This document shows positions 17,215 through 25,904 of a DNA stretch of 64,000 nucleotides, piece after piece. Numbering within the stretch: the first letter of the stretch is position 1; the number at the start of each line of letters is the position of its first letter. The translations under genes were made by a program, and so were the position numbers. Origin of the DNA: CAWHMS01 sp963830495 (GTDB lineage: Bacteria; Actinomycetota; Actinomycetes; Propionibacteriales; Nocardioidaceae); NCBI GenBank assembly GCA_963830495.1, contig CAWHMS010000003.1, positions 1 to 64,000 of the forward strand, written 5' to 3'. The notes under the pieces were generated by a model that was given only the letters and a program-made list of their open reading frames with translations, did not search any database and was not told the origin of the DNA.

Positions 17215-18096
17215 ATGACCGAGGACCCGTTCGTCGCCCACCGCGGGCTACTCTTCACCGTTTCCTACGAGATGCTGGGCTCGGCCACCGACGCCGAGGA
17301 CGTCGTGCAGGACACCTGGCTGCGGTGGGACGCGATCGGTGGCGACGCGCGCACCGCAGTACGCGACCCGCGCGCGTTCCTGGTGCGGATGGTGACCCGC
17401 AAGGCCCTGGACCGGCTGCGCTCGAACGCCCGGCGGCGTGAGGAGTACGTCGGAGAGTGGCTGCCCGAGCCGCTACTCACCGCCCCGGACGTAGCCGACG
17501 ACGTCGAGCTCGCCGAGAGCGTCTCGATCGCGATGCTCACTGTGCTCGAGACGCTGACGCCCACGGAGCGTGCGGTCTTCGTGCTGCGCGAGGTGTTCGA
17601 CACGCCCTACGGCGAGATAGCTGAGGTGGTCGGCAAGTCCGCGGGCGCGGTACGGCAGATCGGGCATCGAGCGCGGGAGCACGTCGCGGCGCGGCGGCCC
17701 CGGATGGAGGTCAGTCGCGGCGAGCAGCAGGAGGTCGTCGAGCGTTTTTTGGCGGCGGTGACCCAGGGCGACCTGCAGGGGCTGCTTGACGTCCTCGCGC
17801 CTGATGTCGTGCTCGTGGCCGACGGTGGCGGGGTCGCCCAGGCTGTCGTCAAACCCGTGATGGGTGCGAAGAGGGTCGCCAACCTGCTGCGACCGTTCAA
17901 CCGGCTCGCCCCGGAGGCCCGAATCCTGCCGGTGTTGCTGAACGGCGCGGTCGGAGCCCGGATCGTGGGCACGGACGACGGCTACGACACTGCGATCAGC
18001 TTCGTGGTCGAAGAGGGCCGGATCAGTCGTATCTACGCCGTCCGCAACCCCGCAAAGCTCGAACGGATCGACGTCGAGACGACGATCAGTCGGTAG
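17215..18096 (+). CDS. sigJ: ECF41-family RNA polymerase sigma factor (SigJ)
   Basis: This is an ECF sigma factor of about 293 residues with a C-terminal SnoaL-like domain. Region 2 includes DAEDVVQDTWLRWDAI and region 4 LTPTERAVFVLREVFDTPYG with VGKSAGAVRQIGHRARE. ECF41 hallmarks are present: WLPEP in the linker, DGGG in the SnoaL domain (the consensus Lys is Val) and NPAKL near the end (consensus NPDKL). The C-terminal domain replaces a separate anti-sigma factor. ATG 17215 is the family-like start (MTEDPFVAHR), but GTG 17203 overlaps the upstream stop (GTGA) and GTG 17209 is also possible. It is co-transcribed with the CMD gene. Confidence 0.9.
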   Translation: MTEDPFVAHRGLLFTVSYEMLGSATDAEDVVQDTWLRWDAIGGDARTAVRDPRAFLVRMVTRKALDRLRSNARRREEYVGEWLPEPLLTAPDVADDVELAESVSIAMLTVLETLTPTERAVFVLREVFDTPYGEIAEVVGKSAGAVRQIGHRAREHVAARRPRMEVSRGEQQEVVERFLAAVTQGDLQGLLDVLAPDVVLVADGGGVAQAVVKPVMGAKRVANLLRPFNRLAPEARILPVLLNGAVGARIVGTDDGYDTAISFVVEEGRISRIYAVRNPAKLERIDVETTISR

Positions 18097-18231
18097 GAGC
18101 CCGGGCGCCGGTCGTGCACGTGAACGGCAAGACTCCCAGTAGCCGCGAGATCCGCTTGGTCGGGAGCATCGGTCGTGCGTCATACCGCCGCTTGAGCGCG
18201 GACTCAGCCGGACGGCATGTCAGGCTTGCAC

Positions 18232-18345
18232 ATGACCTCGCTCTGGATCGCCATCATCGGCATCGTCGGAACGCTTTCTGCGTCAGTCGCAACCCAGTGG
18301 CTTCAGGCTCGAGCCGCTGACCGCCTCCTTGCCGACGCGCAGGGA
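18232..18345 (+). pseudogene. possible N-terminal remnant of a membrane-anchored protein
   Basis: From ATG 18232 the frame reads MTSLWIAIIGIVGTLSASVA then TQWLQARAADR, a single membrane helix followed by a charged region. Small actinobacterial membrane-anchored proteins often start like this. The frame then runs on without recognisable content into sequence antisense to a MOSC gene. I take it as a truncated gene start; the call is weak. Confidence 0.3.
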
Positions 18346-18404
18346 GAGGTTCCGGCACGGCGTGCGGGGCTTGCGGACCTCGAGGAGCACGGACCCGATT
18401 CGCC

Positions 18405-18709
18405 ACGCTCACCGAGGCGCGCGCCGGTCACGTCGAGGCCGATGGCACGCAGATTCTCGCCAAAGAACCCCGCTGGCAGCTCGTGTCCGAGCGTCGCGGC
18501 GAAATGCTCGGCGTCCTCGGTGGCGTACACGTAGACCGCAGCGTCCGGCCCTCCGTGCGAGGAGTCGATCTGCCGGTCGCCCGCGACGCCGGCCGCGTGA
18601 CTTCGATCGGCCCGGCCACGGGACGCTTGTCGATGCCCGTGTCGTGGAAGTAACCGGGCACGACCTTGTGGACGATCCACACGTCCGTCACCCGGGGGTC
18701 AGTGCTCAC
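18405..18709 (-). pseudogene. MOSC domain protein, frameshifted and truncated
   Basis: From GTG 18709 the frame reads TDVWIVHKVVPGYFHDTGID, then KRPVAGPIEVTRP. The homologous continuation GVAGDRQIDSSHGGPDAAVY, then HFAATLGHELPAGFFGENLR, lies in another frame. One lost G near 18590 explains the shift. This is the N-terminal half of a MOSC (molybdenum cofactor sulfurase C-terminal) domain protein of the YiiM type, including the GENL motif. The conserved remainder is absent after about 18405, so the gene is broken even if the frameshift is an artefact. Confidence 0.7.
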
Positions 18710-18986
18710 AGTCCACGCTGACGCCGGTGGGTCACGTGGGCTTGATCGACGTTGCGGTGTCCTGGATCAGCCGCCGTTTGCTCGCGACGGCGGTGGGGGC
18801 CCATCGTTGTCCGGCCCAGCTATCGAGCAAGAAGCGCTCCAGCGTGGTCAGGCGCCTGTTTCGCGAGGCCCGGGTTGACCGAGGCGGGGTCAGCGGGTAG
18901 CCGCGCGGATCGCGGCGTGTCAGTGCGGCCATGGCGAGGGCATGGCGGGCGACGATGAGCGCAGCGGTGGGACCTAGGGTGCTGGC
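18710..18986. other. no recognised gene
   Basis: A minus-strand frame here ends in TTLERFLLDSWAGQRWAP and stops at 18732, which could be the tail of a lost gene. I cannot place it in a family. Nothing else is visible before the DinB gene. Confidence 0.3.
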
Positions 18987-19472
18987 ATGACACGCGAACG
19001 TGCTGTGCTCCTCGCCCACCTCGACGCCGAACGCGGGCATGTGCTGGCTGCTGTCGAGGGCCTGAGCGAGCGGGACCTGACACGTACGGCCGCGCCCTCC
19101 GGCTGGTCAATCGCGCAACTGCTCAACCACCTCACCTACGACGACGAGATCTTTTGGGCTGGCGCGATCCTAGGCGGCGACGAGGAATGCATCGGATTGA
19201 TCCAAGACGGTTGGAAGGTTCCGGTTACCTCCGGTGCCGATGCGGTAGCGGAGTATCGCCGCTGGCGGCGGCGCAGCGATGCCGTGCTCGCCGAGGTAGA
19301 TCTCGACGCGTCTCCTCGCTGGTGGCCCCCGGAAGATGTCTTCCCCTTCCCGCCCTTCGCGGACGCACGCGGCTGCGTGCTCAGGCTGCTGATTGAGACG
19401 GCCACCCATGCAGGCCATCTCGACATGGCCCGGGAACGAATCGACGGGCGCCAGCACATGGTGGTCGGGTAG
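18987..19472 (+). CDS. DinB-family (DUF664) protein
   Basis: This is a 161-residue four-helix-bundle protein of the DinB/YfiT superfamily. The three metal-ligand histidines expected for the fold are visible in LLNHLTYDDEIFW and ATHAGHLDMARERIDG. In related enzymes this metal site serves thiol transferases using mycothiol or bacillithiol; mycothiol would be the actinobacterial thiol, but activity here is inferred. The start is ATG 18987, and the gene stands alone. Confidence 0.85.
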   Translation: MTRERAVLLAHLDAERGHVLAAVEGLSERDLTRTAAPSGWSIAQLLNHLTYDDEIFWAGAILGGDEECIGLIQDGWKVPVTSGADAVAEYRRWRRRSDAVLAEVDLDASPRWWPPEDVFPFPPFADARGCVLRLLIETATHAGHLDMARERIDGRQHMVVG

Positions 19473-19612
19473 GCCGCTTGCCGGCCGTATTGGACAATAG
19501 GGGTGGACAGTCTGTTGCGCATCGAGGATGACCCTAAGACCGAGCCCGCTCGTCGGCAAAGCCGCGCACTGTCTGCGGCATGAGCGCGCGCATCGCGGCA
19601 GATCCGGGCGAG

Positions 19613-20536
19613 CTAGCGGTACCTCCCGATGACCTCCGGGTCCTGTGCGGACCAGCCGTGGTCGGCGATGAGTCCCCAGCAGTCCGGTCTGGAGCCGTCG
19701 ACGTCGGTCACGCCGTACGCATCCGCGAGCTGGCGCGCGGTAACGACCCGGCCGGCGAATCGCCTGCGATCACGATCGGCGGCCAGCGCAGTCACACCCC
19801 GGGCCACGTATGTGGGGGACTCGGAGATTCCGAAGCTGGGCTCTTTGCGGCAGAACTCGCGCCACGTGTCCTCGGTGATACCGAAACCCTCCAACATGCG
19901 CTCCGACCGAAGCCAGCCAGGCGTCACACCAACCGCAGCGACAGCGGTGGTGCTCAGGTCGCGGGCGAAGTTGCGCACAAGCCGGTCGACCCCGGCCTTA
20001 ACGAAGTCGTAGTAGAACCCAACGCCAGGGCGGCCCCCGGAGTTGGCCTCACTGGTCCCATCAGTCATCTCCACCAGCAATCCCTCGCCGGTGTGCAGGA
20101 TGAGAGGCAGGGCCACCGCCGCGGAGATGATGTGCGTCTCCACCCCCATGCGCAACATCCGCAGCCCACCCTCGAGATCATGCTTCCAGAGCGGTGTCCC
20201 CCACTGGGCGTACCGGTCCCCGCCGAAGATGTCGTTCACAAGGACGTCAAGCCGGCCCTGCTCAGAACAAATCCGGTCGACGAGACTCCGCACGGCCTCG
20301 ACGTCCAGGTGGTCAACGCGAAGTGCCGAGCCTTGACCTCCGGCGGACGCCATGACGTCCCCGGTCTCCTCGATCGTCTCCGGACGGTCCATATCCGAAG
20401 GTCCTGACGCTCGACTGGACCGGCCCGTGGCATACACGAACGCCCCGGCACGCGCCAGTTCCACCGCCACGGCGCGCCCTGCCCCGCGGGTCGCCCCGGC
20501 TACCAGGGCCACCCGGCCCGAAAGGTCAACCCCCAT
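19613..20536 (-). CDS. SDR family oxidoreductase
   Basis: This is a 307-residue classical short-chain dehydrogenase. The cofactor motif is GATRGAGR at the N-terminus and the active site is YYDFVKAG (YxxxK). A TGRSSR segment after beta-2 suggests NADP binding. The C-terminal tail (AYGVTDVDGSRPDCWGLIAD) is longer than in typical SDRs. ATG 20536 is preceded by GGGAGGAG. The substrate is unknown. Confidence 0.9.
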   Translation of the reverse strand: MGVDLSGRVALVAGATRGAGRAVAVELARAGAFVYATGRSSRASGPSDMDRPETIEETGDVMASAGGQGSALRVDHLDVEAVRSLVDRICSEQGRLDVLVNDIFGGDRYAQWGTPLWKHDLEGGLRMLRMGVETHIISAAVALPLILHTGEGLLVEMTDGTSEANSGGRPGVGFYYDFVKAGVDRLVRNFARDLSTTAVAAVGVTPGWLRSERMLEGFGITEDTWREFCRKEPSFGISESPTYVARGVTALAADRDRRRFAGRVVTARQLADAYGVTDVDGSRPDCWGLIADHGWSAQDPEVIGRYR

Positions 20537-20617
20537 GACACGCTCCTCCCTCCCGTGGAATCAGCGTGCCATTGGTCCGCTGCCGTCGCTAGGGAAGCCG
20601 GCCAGCGCAACGTCCCC

Positions 20618-20875
20618 TCATCGGGACCGAGCTTTACTCATCGCGGCAGATCCGCGGGTGGGCGTGGTGACCACGCAGCCGTCGCCGTACTCGGCCGTCT
20701 CGATGTCGGTGCCGGCGCGGATGCGGAACGGCGCCACCAGGTTGACGATGGGGAACGCCCACGGCGACGGCGGAGGCAGCCGGGCGTACGGCGGCGCACC
20801 CTCCAGGTAGTAAAGGTCGTCGATCAGCCCGTCCAGCGGCGGTCGCGGCACCCTGGACACGTACTCCACGCCCAC
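20618..20875 (-). pseudogene. AraC-family regulator, N-terminal remnant
   Basis: The 85-residue frame starts VEYVSRVPRPPLDGLIDDLY, then NLVAPFRIRAGTDIETAEYG and GCVVTTPTRG. This matches the sensor (DUF6597-type) domain at the start of actinobacterial AraC regulators. After about 20653 the homology ends, and there is no AraC helix-turn-helix region. It lies just upstream of the SDR gene on the same strand, so a deletion that removed the regulator's C-terminus may have brought them together. Confidence 0.6.
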
Positions 20876-21180
20876 AGTATCGCCGACGCCCCGCCCCGAC
20901 TACACCCTGCATTGTGAAGAACCGCTTTGGCCGGGCGGCTCCTCGACCTAGGCATCATCCAGCCACGACTACAGGCGCTCTACTCCTGGTCCGCAGCTGA
21001 ACTTTCGATTCCCGAACTCTCCACCATGGTCCACGACGGTGTGCCCACCTACGGGTGGGACCACAACGACGTGGAGCCATGGAACCCATCGCCACCTACA
21101 TTGGCTCGCGCCGCACGATCCGTGATCGCTGCGCCCGACGTCAACGGTAGACAGCCAGCGGCAGCCTCATCAGCCCCGAG
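20876..21180. other. gene-free stretch
   Basis: These 305 bases separate the AraC remnant from the end of the transporter/anti-sigma gene. A plus-strand frame (RLQALYSWSAAELSIPELST) crosses it but has no recognisable homology and overlaps the transporter gene antisense. I see no RNA gene or clear terminator. Confidence 0.4.
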
Positions 21181-22710
21181 TCAGGGGACACTCCGGGAGA
21201 ACGCGGCCACCAGCTGTGCGCGAGTAGCGTCCGGGAGTTGCTGCTCGGGGTCCAGGCCCCGTAGCTCCTCGATCGTCCGCTGGACCTGCTCGAGGTAGCG
21301 CGTGCAGCCAAGGCAGCCCCGGATGTGGTTGACGAACTTCAGCTCCGCATGCGGGCTGAGCGCGTCGTCGAGGAACTCGGTGACGAGCTCGATGGTCTCG
21401 TTGCAGTCCAGCGGCTCGATGTCCTGGCGGCGCTCCATCAGGCAGCGGCGGACATCCCGCAGCAACCGGCTGGCCACGTCCTCGGCGATGGGGATCCCTG
21501 GCGGCTGCGCCCGGCCGACGATCGCCAGCGCAACGGTTGCCGCCACGGTGACCCCGACGATCATCCACGCCGCGACGTGGACGCCCTGCTCGCGGCTCAC
21601 CAGGCCGAGCACGAAGGCGAAAGGCACGAACACAATCCAGCCGAGCGCACCGACACCGGAGGCGACGCCGGTGCGAATGGACGAGGGCACGGAGTCGTGC
21701 AGCAGCTGGGTCGCGCGGATGCTGGCGATCAGGAAGAGCAGGGACAGCGTGATCTGGGCAACGATCGCGACACCCAGGTTGTCGACCGTCAGGGCAATGC
21801 CGGCCGCGACCGCGACCACCGTCACGACGGCGAGCGGGCCGATTCGCTCCAGCGCGATCCGCCCGGCTAGCAGGCCTCCCAGGCCGAGCGTCGCCATCAA
21901 CGCCGCCCAGTACGGCCCATACAGACCCGGCGCGGCGTCGGCGGCCACCAGCCAGAGCGGGCCGAACTCGAAGATCGTCGAGAGCAGGAGGCTGGCGAGC
22001 ACGGCCAGGAGGATGATCGGCATCAACCGCTTGGTCTGGATCATGGCGCGGTACGTCGTGGCGATATGGGTCCGAAGTGACAGTGTCTCTTGCTCCTTGT
22101 GCAACTGTGGTTCGCGGAAACGCAGCAGGGCAAACACCCCGAGGGCCGCGAACGGGACGGTGAGGAAGTAGGTGAGCCGGGTCGAGGTGAGCTCGGCCAG
22201 CACGCCTCCGGCCAGGGCGCCGGCGACCAGCGAGGCGCTTTCAACCGCCCGCACCTGACCGATGCGCCGCTCGAACTGCTCGCTCGCACCGATCTCCTCC
22301 AGCACGGTGTCGTAGACAATGGCGTCGATCGTGCCGGAGTACATCGCGAAGTAGACCGCGAGCACGAGAGCGCACCCGATGTAGGTCGGCACGTTGTAGC
22401 TGAGGCCCCCGATCAAGGAGGTGAGCGCCAGCGCGACAGCGGCGATCACGAGCACACCGCGTCGGCTCCACCGATCGGCGAGGACGCCCGAAGGAATCTC
22501 GATGATCGGCACGAGCGCGGCGTAGGCGGCGGCCATGAGGCCGATGGAAGCGGCGTCGAAGCCGATGTCGGTCATGAACAACTTCTCCACCGGAACCCAG
22601 AGCATGAACCCCATCAGGGCGACGGCCACGGTCAGCGGGAGGAGCCGTCGAGCCAGCCGCTTGTGAGCATCGAGATCGCGGTCCCGGTCCTCAGCGATCG
22701 TAGTGTTCAT
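21181..22710 (-). CDS. MFS transporter fused to a zinc-finger anti-sigma domain
   Basis: This is one uninterrupted 509-residue frame. Residues 20-405 or so are a major facilitator with about 12 membrane segments, including the A-motif-like GVLADRWSRRGVL loop. Residues 430-490 or so form a zf-HC2 anti-sigma domain: LDCNETIELVTEFLDDALS followed by NHIRGCLGC, the canonical HX3CX2C zinc motif, then TRYLEQVQRTIEEL. With 12 helices both ends should be cytoplasmic, which is correct for binding a sigma factor. Its ATG overlaps the stop of an ECF sigma gene (ATGA), the usual sigma/anti-sigma arrangement. No ribosome site precedes the internal Met before the zinc domain, so a true fusion is likely. It probably gates sigma release by transport or ligand state (inference). 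Confidence 0.88.
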   Translation of the reverse strand: MNTTIAEDRDRDLDAHKRLARRLLPLTVAVALMGFMLWVPVEKLFMTDIGFDAASIGLMAAAYAALVPIIEIPSGVLADRWSRRGVLVIAAVALALTSLIGGLSYNVPTYIGCALVLAVYFAMYSGTIDAIVYDTVLEEIGASEQFERRIGQVRAVESASLVAGALAGGVLAELTSTRLTYFLTVPFAALGVFALLRFREPQLHKEQETLSLRTHIATTYRAMIQTKRLMPIILLAVLASLLLSTIFEFGPLWLVAADAAPGLYGPYWAALMATLGLGGLLAGRIALERIGPLAVVTVVAVAAGIALTVDNLGVAIVAQITLSLLFLIASIRATQLLHDSVPSSIRTGVASGVGALGWIVFVPFAFVLGLVSREQGVHVAAWMIVGVTVAATVALAIVGRAQPPGIPIAEDVASRLLRDVRRCLMERRQDIEPLDCNETIELVTEFLDDALSPHAELKFVNHIRGCLGCTRYLEQVQRTIEELRGLDPEQQLPDATRAQLVAAFSRSVP

Positions 22711-23384
22711 GCATGTCCAGAGTCAGGAGGACGCTCATCCGTTACACCGGCGGCCAGATATTCCTCGATCGCGGCCCGAACGGCGGCCCTTCCCCGGTGC
22801 AGCAGAACCCGCTGGTTGGTGGGCGAGACACTCATCAGCTCCGCCGCCTCCTCGGCCGCGTATCCCTCGATGTCGCGTAGGGTGACCGCCGCGGCCTGGC
22901 GCGGCGGTAGCCGCCGCACGGCTTCGGCGACGACTCGTCTCAGCTCGGCCGCATCCGCCGATTCCTCGGGCGTGGGCCACGGAGCCGGGAACTTCCGCCA
23001 GTGCCCGGGGAACCACTCCGTCGCCTGCTGGAACAGACTGGCGTCGACAGTCGCGTCTCCCTCGGTGACCGGGTCGCCGACCGGGACCACCCGGCTCTCG
23101 CGCAAGGCCCGCCGCTTCGCAGTGTTGGCCACGATCCGGTAGACCCAGTGCCTCAATGACGACCTGCCCTCGAACCCGGCGAGGTTCTCGACCACGGCCA
23201 GCCACGCATCCTGCACGACCTCATCGGCCGACGCCGCCGTCCCGACATACGACATCGCGAGCCGCCGCATCCCGCCCGACCAAGCGTCGACGATCTGGGT
23301 GAACGCGGCTTCGTCACCGCGACGCAGGCGGTCGAGGACCTCCTTCTCGACCGGGGGACCGTCGGGCGCGGCAGGCACGGCCAC
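22707..23384 (-). CDS. ECF RNA polymerase sigma factor
   Basis: This is an ECF (group 4) sigma factor of about 225 residues. Region 2 reads GDEAAFTQIVDAWSGGMRRL then ADEVVQDAWLAVVENLAGF and SSLRHWVYRIVANTAKRRA. Region 4 reads RLPPRQAAAVTLRDIEGYA then LMSVSPTNQRVLLHRGRAAV. The start is uncertain: GTG 23384 fits the family, but no strong ribosome site is seen and the frame stays open to 23567. It is the middle gene between an alpha/beta hydrolase and the transporter-fused anti-sigma factor, which should be its specific inhibitor. Confidence 0.88.
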   Translation of the reverse strand: MAVPAAPDGPPVEKEVLDRLRRGDEAAFTQIVDAWSGGMRRLAMSYVGTAASADEVVQDAWLAVVENLAGFEGRSSLRHWVYRIVANTAKRRALRESRVVPVGDPVTEGDATVDASLFQQATEWFPGHWRKFPAPWPTPEESADAAELRRVVAEAVRRLPPRQAAAVTLRDIEGYAAEEAAELMSVSPTNQRVLLHRGRAAVRAAIEEYLAAGVTDERPPDSGHA

Positions 23385-23563
23385 GTCGTCACGGAATCGC
23401 CGGCCGGCTGGGCCGTTCGATCGTCGTCGCGACCGCGGCCCGCACAGGATCAACCACGCCAGGAGACGTCCGCACGGCGGACCTTCCCCCTGACCCGCCA
23501 CCCCCCGCGGCAGCTTGCGGGATCCCGTCGACGTCCCAGGCGAGGCTGCATCGCACGACCCGG

Positions 23564-24439
23564 TCACGGCCCTTCGAGGACGGTTCTGAGCTTCGCTGCA
23601 AACTCGACCGGCTTCCCCACAGGCTGCCCGTACTCGCCGCCCATGAAGCCGTTGTGTCCGCCCGGGAACACCGTCGCCTCCTGCCCGAGCGCTTCCGCGA
23701 CGGCGTACGACGCCCGGCCCGTCATCAGCTGCGCCGACTCCTCGCCCACTCCGATGATGATCCGTGTGCGGGCGGCGTTGATGCCCTCGGCGTAGAGGTG
23801 GAACGCGGGGACCGCCTCCATGTCGACCCCCATCAGCGGGTCGTCGCGCGACCCGTCGTCCTCCGCCGGTAGGCCGAACATCGCCGGGTCGGGGGCGGGT
23901 TGTGCGAGGTAGTCGTCTGTGAACTCGCCCTCGTGCATCACCAGCCTGATGAACTTCGCCATCCCGTGGCCGAAGCCTTTGGCCAGATAGGTCACGTGTA
24001 CGTCCCGCATCGCGGCCCGCAACTTCTCCCGGTCCGGGAGGAGGTCTTCCAGTGGTCGCTCGTGCGCGATCAGCGTGCGGGCGTCACCAGGGTGCTTCTC
24101 GACGAGCGCAAGCGCGTTCACCGCCCCGCCGCTCGAGGCCACCAGGTCGACCGGCCCGGTGGACACCTCACGGATGAGTCGGTGCACGTCGTCCGCGTGC
24201 GTGCACGGCGTCGCCGGCGCGGACGTCTCCGAGACCTTGCTCCGCTCCACCCCGCGCGGGTCATAGGTGACGATGGTCCGGTCGGTGAAGTACGCCGCCA
24301 GCGTCATGAACCACGTCGCACCCATCGGCGACCCGATCATCACGATCGGCGGCTCGTCCGTCGGCGCCAGTGCCTCCCGGACGTCATAGGTCAGCACCGC
24401 CCCGGGCACGTCCAGCGCGAACGTCTCTTTCTCAGACAT
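23564..24439 (-). CDS. alpha/beta hydrolase
   Basis: This is a 291-residue alpha/beta hydrolase. The oxyanion region is IVMIGSPMGATWFM, the nucleophile elbow VASSGGAVNAL (Ala replaces the first Gly of GxSxG) and the C-terminal His lies in FPGGHNGFMG. ATG 24439 has AGGAGG seven bases upstream, so the longer frame is rejected. It is first in the probable operon hydrolase - ECF sigma - MFS/anti-sigma. It may therefore process the compound sensed or exported by the system (inference). Confidence 0.85.
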   Translation of the reverse strand: MSEKETFALDVPGAVLTYDVREALAPTDEPPIVMIGSPMGATWFMTLAAYFTDRTIVTYDPRGVERSKVSETSAPATPCTHADDVHRLIREVSTGPVDLVASSGGAVNALALVEKHPGDARTLIAHERPLEDLLPDREKLRAAMRDVHVTYLAKGFGHGMAKFIRLVMHEGEFTDDYLAQPAPDPAMFGLPAEDDGSRDDPLMGVDMEAVPAFHLYAEGINAARTRIIIGVGEESAQLMTGRASYAVAEALGQEATVFPGGHNGFMGGEYGQPVGKPVEFAAKLRTVLEGP

Positions 24440-24502
24440 CTGGACCTCCTGGTCCGAGGTTATTCTGCACACGTTGAGACCCCTACGCCCGGGAGAACTC
24501 AT

Positions 24503-25904
24503 CGCCAGCGGGCTTCCTGAAGGCCGTCGCCGCCATCATGGCCTCCTCGACCCCCGACGCCAGCGCCATCGCCGGTTTCTGCCCGGCTACCGCGGAACGC
24601 ATCAGGTGCGAAGCGTCGCGAAGGCGCTGTGTGCTCTCGAGAACGAACTGTTGTGGGGACAAGCCAGCACGAGTAACGCGCGGACTCGGTAACTTGACGC
24701 CATCGAGCGTGTCCTACTCGACAGCCGAATGGCGCCTTACACGGGGGGACGCCCCGTCTCCCCGGACGTATCCCAGTCCTTCCGCGACGTCCTCCTGCGC
24801 GTGTGGGGAGCGGGCGCTTCTCCGGTGCGAAGCCTCGGCTTGGTGCGCCTCAGGCTCCTCAGAGCAGCGGACAGGCCCGTCTCCCAGCGCTGGAGGGAGG
24901 CTGCTCGGTAACTGAAAGGCAGCCACCGAAGACCTCGTGTACGCCCCTGACGTTTACGGCGCCCAGGAGGCCTTCCGTGACCGTGGCTGCGACACATCCT
25001 CGGCATGGGTGATGCTCTTCGACCGGTGCATGACCGAATGGGGTCTCCACGCCGCAAGACTGCAAAACGTCAGACTCAACGGGCGGGGCGGATGCGGGCC
25101 GCCGCACGGCTGCAGCGATAGCCTCGCTGCTCCCGCCCGTCGTCAGGCTGGCGCACTCGTCCCGCTCGGCTCGGGAGTACGGCGAGCTCAGCCCGGTGGC
25201 GAGCTCAGCCCTGCTCGACCTGACGCGCCATTCGGACCCCTTGGCCGCCAGGGCGACTCTCGACGTCGCCCGATGCCCCAGGCTGTGGGACGAGTTGCGC
25301 CGACGCGGACGGCCCGAATCTCTATGGAGTGAGCTGGCGCGGTTCAGCAGGGCTAGATGGCTGTGCGGTCATCGGGGCAGCGGGATCCGACCCGTCGGTG
25401 CTCCGCAAACACATGGTGGCCGTGACGACGAGGACCAGCATTGGGCGGCTGCCTTCATGCCTGCCGAGAAGTTCCGGACCGTGTTGACCACCGCCGAAGA
25501 CGTGCGCCTATCCCGTTGGGACGCCGCGCGCCTCCATGAAGCCCTCGACCTGCTACCGCGCACCCGGCCCGAACACGAGACCATCCACATCTGCAGTGGC
25601 CCGTCGCGTCCCGCTCGTTGGCCTGCCAAGCGCGGCGGACCGACCGCGCCCGCGCTCTGCGGACGCCGGCTCATACCCAGCCTGGTGCCACCCGTACGTC
25701 GTCCGCTCCTGACGATTACAAGGCCGACTCGGGGCGGCACCAGCCCGGGTACCCGACTGCTTGAGCCCCCGAGCCAGCGCCTCACTCTCTCGTGCCCAAC
25801 CAGCGTCGGGCATAACAGCCAAACACATTCCTGGGGACCGCGAGCGCGAGGAGGGGCTACTCCCGCCCACGCGCTCCGGCGACGCCCGCCGGCCGGCCAA
25901 CAAG
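24503..25904. other. 1.4 kb without a recognisable gene
   Basis: Several open frames cross this stretch. The longest is a plus-strand frame at 25196-25933 (SALLDLTRHSDPLAARATLD), which overlaps the aldehyde oxidoreductase gene. None shows a known motif, a convincing ribosome site or a protein-like composition. No tRNA, insertion sequence or long repeat was seen. It may be degraded coding sequence or a large intergenic region. Confidence 0.5.

Noticed and set aside
20927..21298. 123-residue plus-strand frame opposite the transporter gene end
   Set aside because: It is antisense to the well-supported anti-sigma domain and has no homology I recognise.
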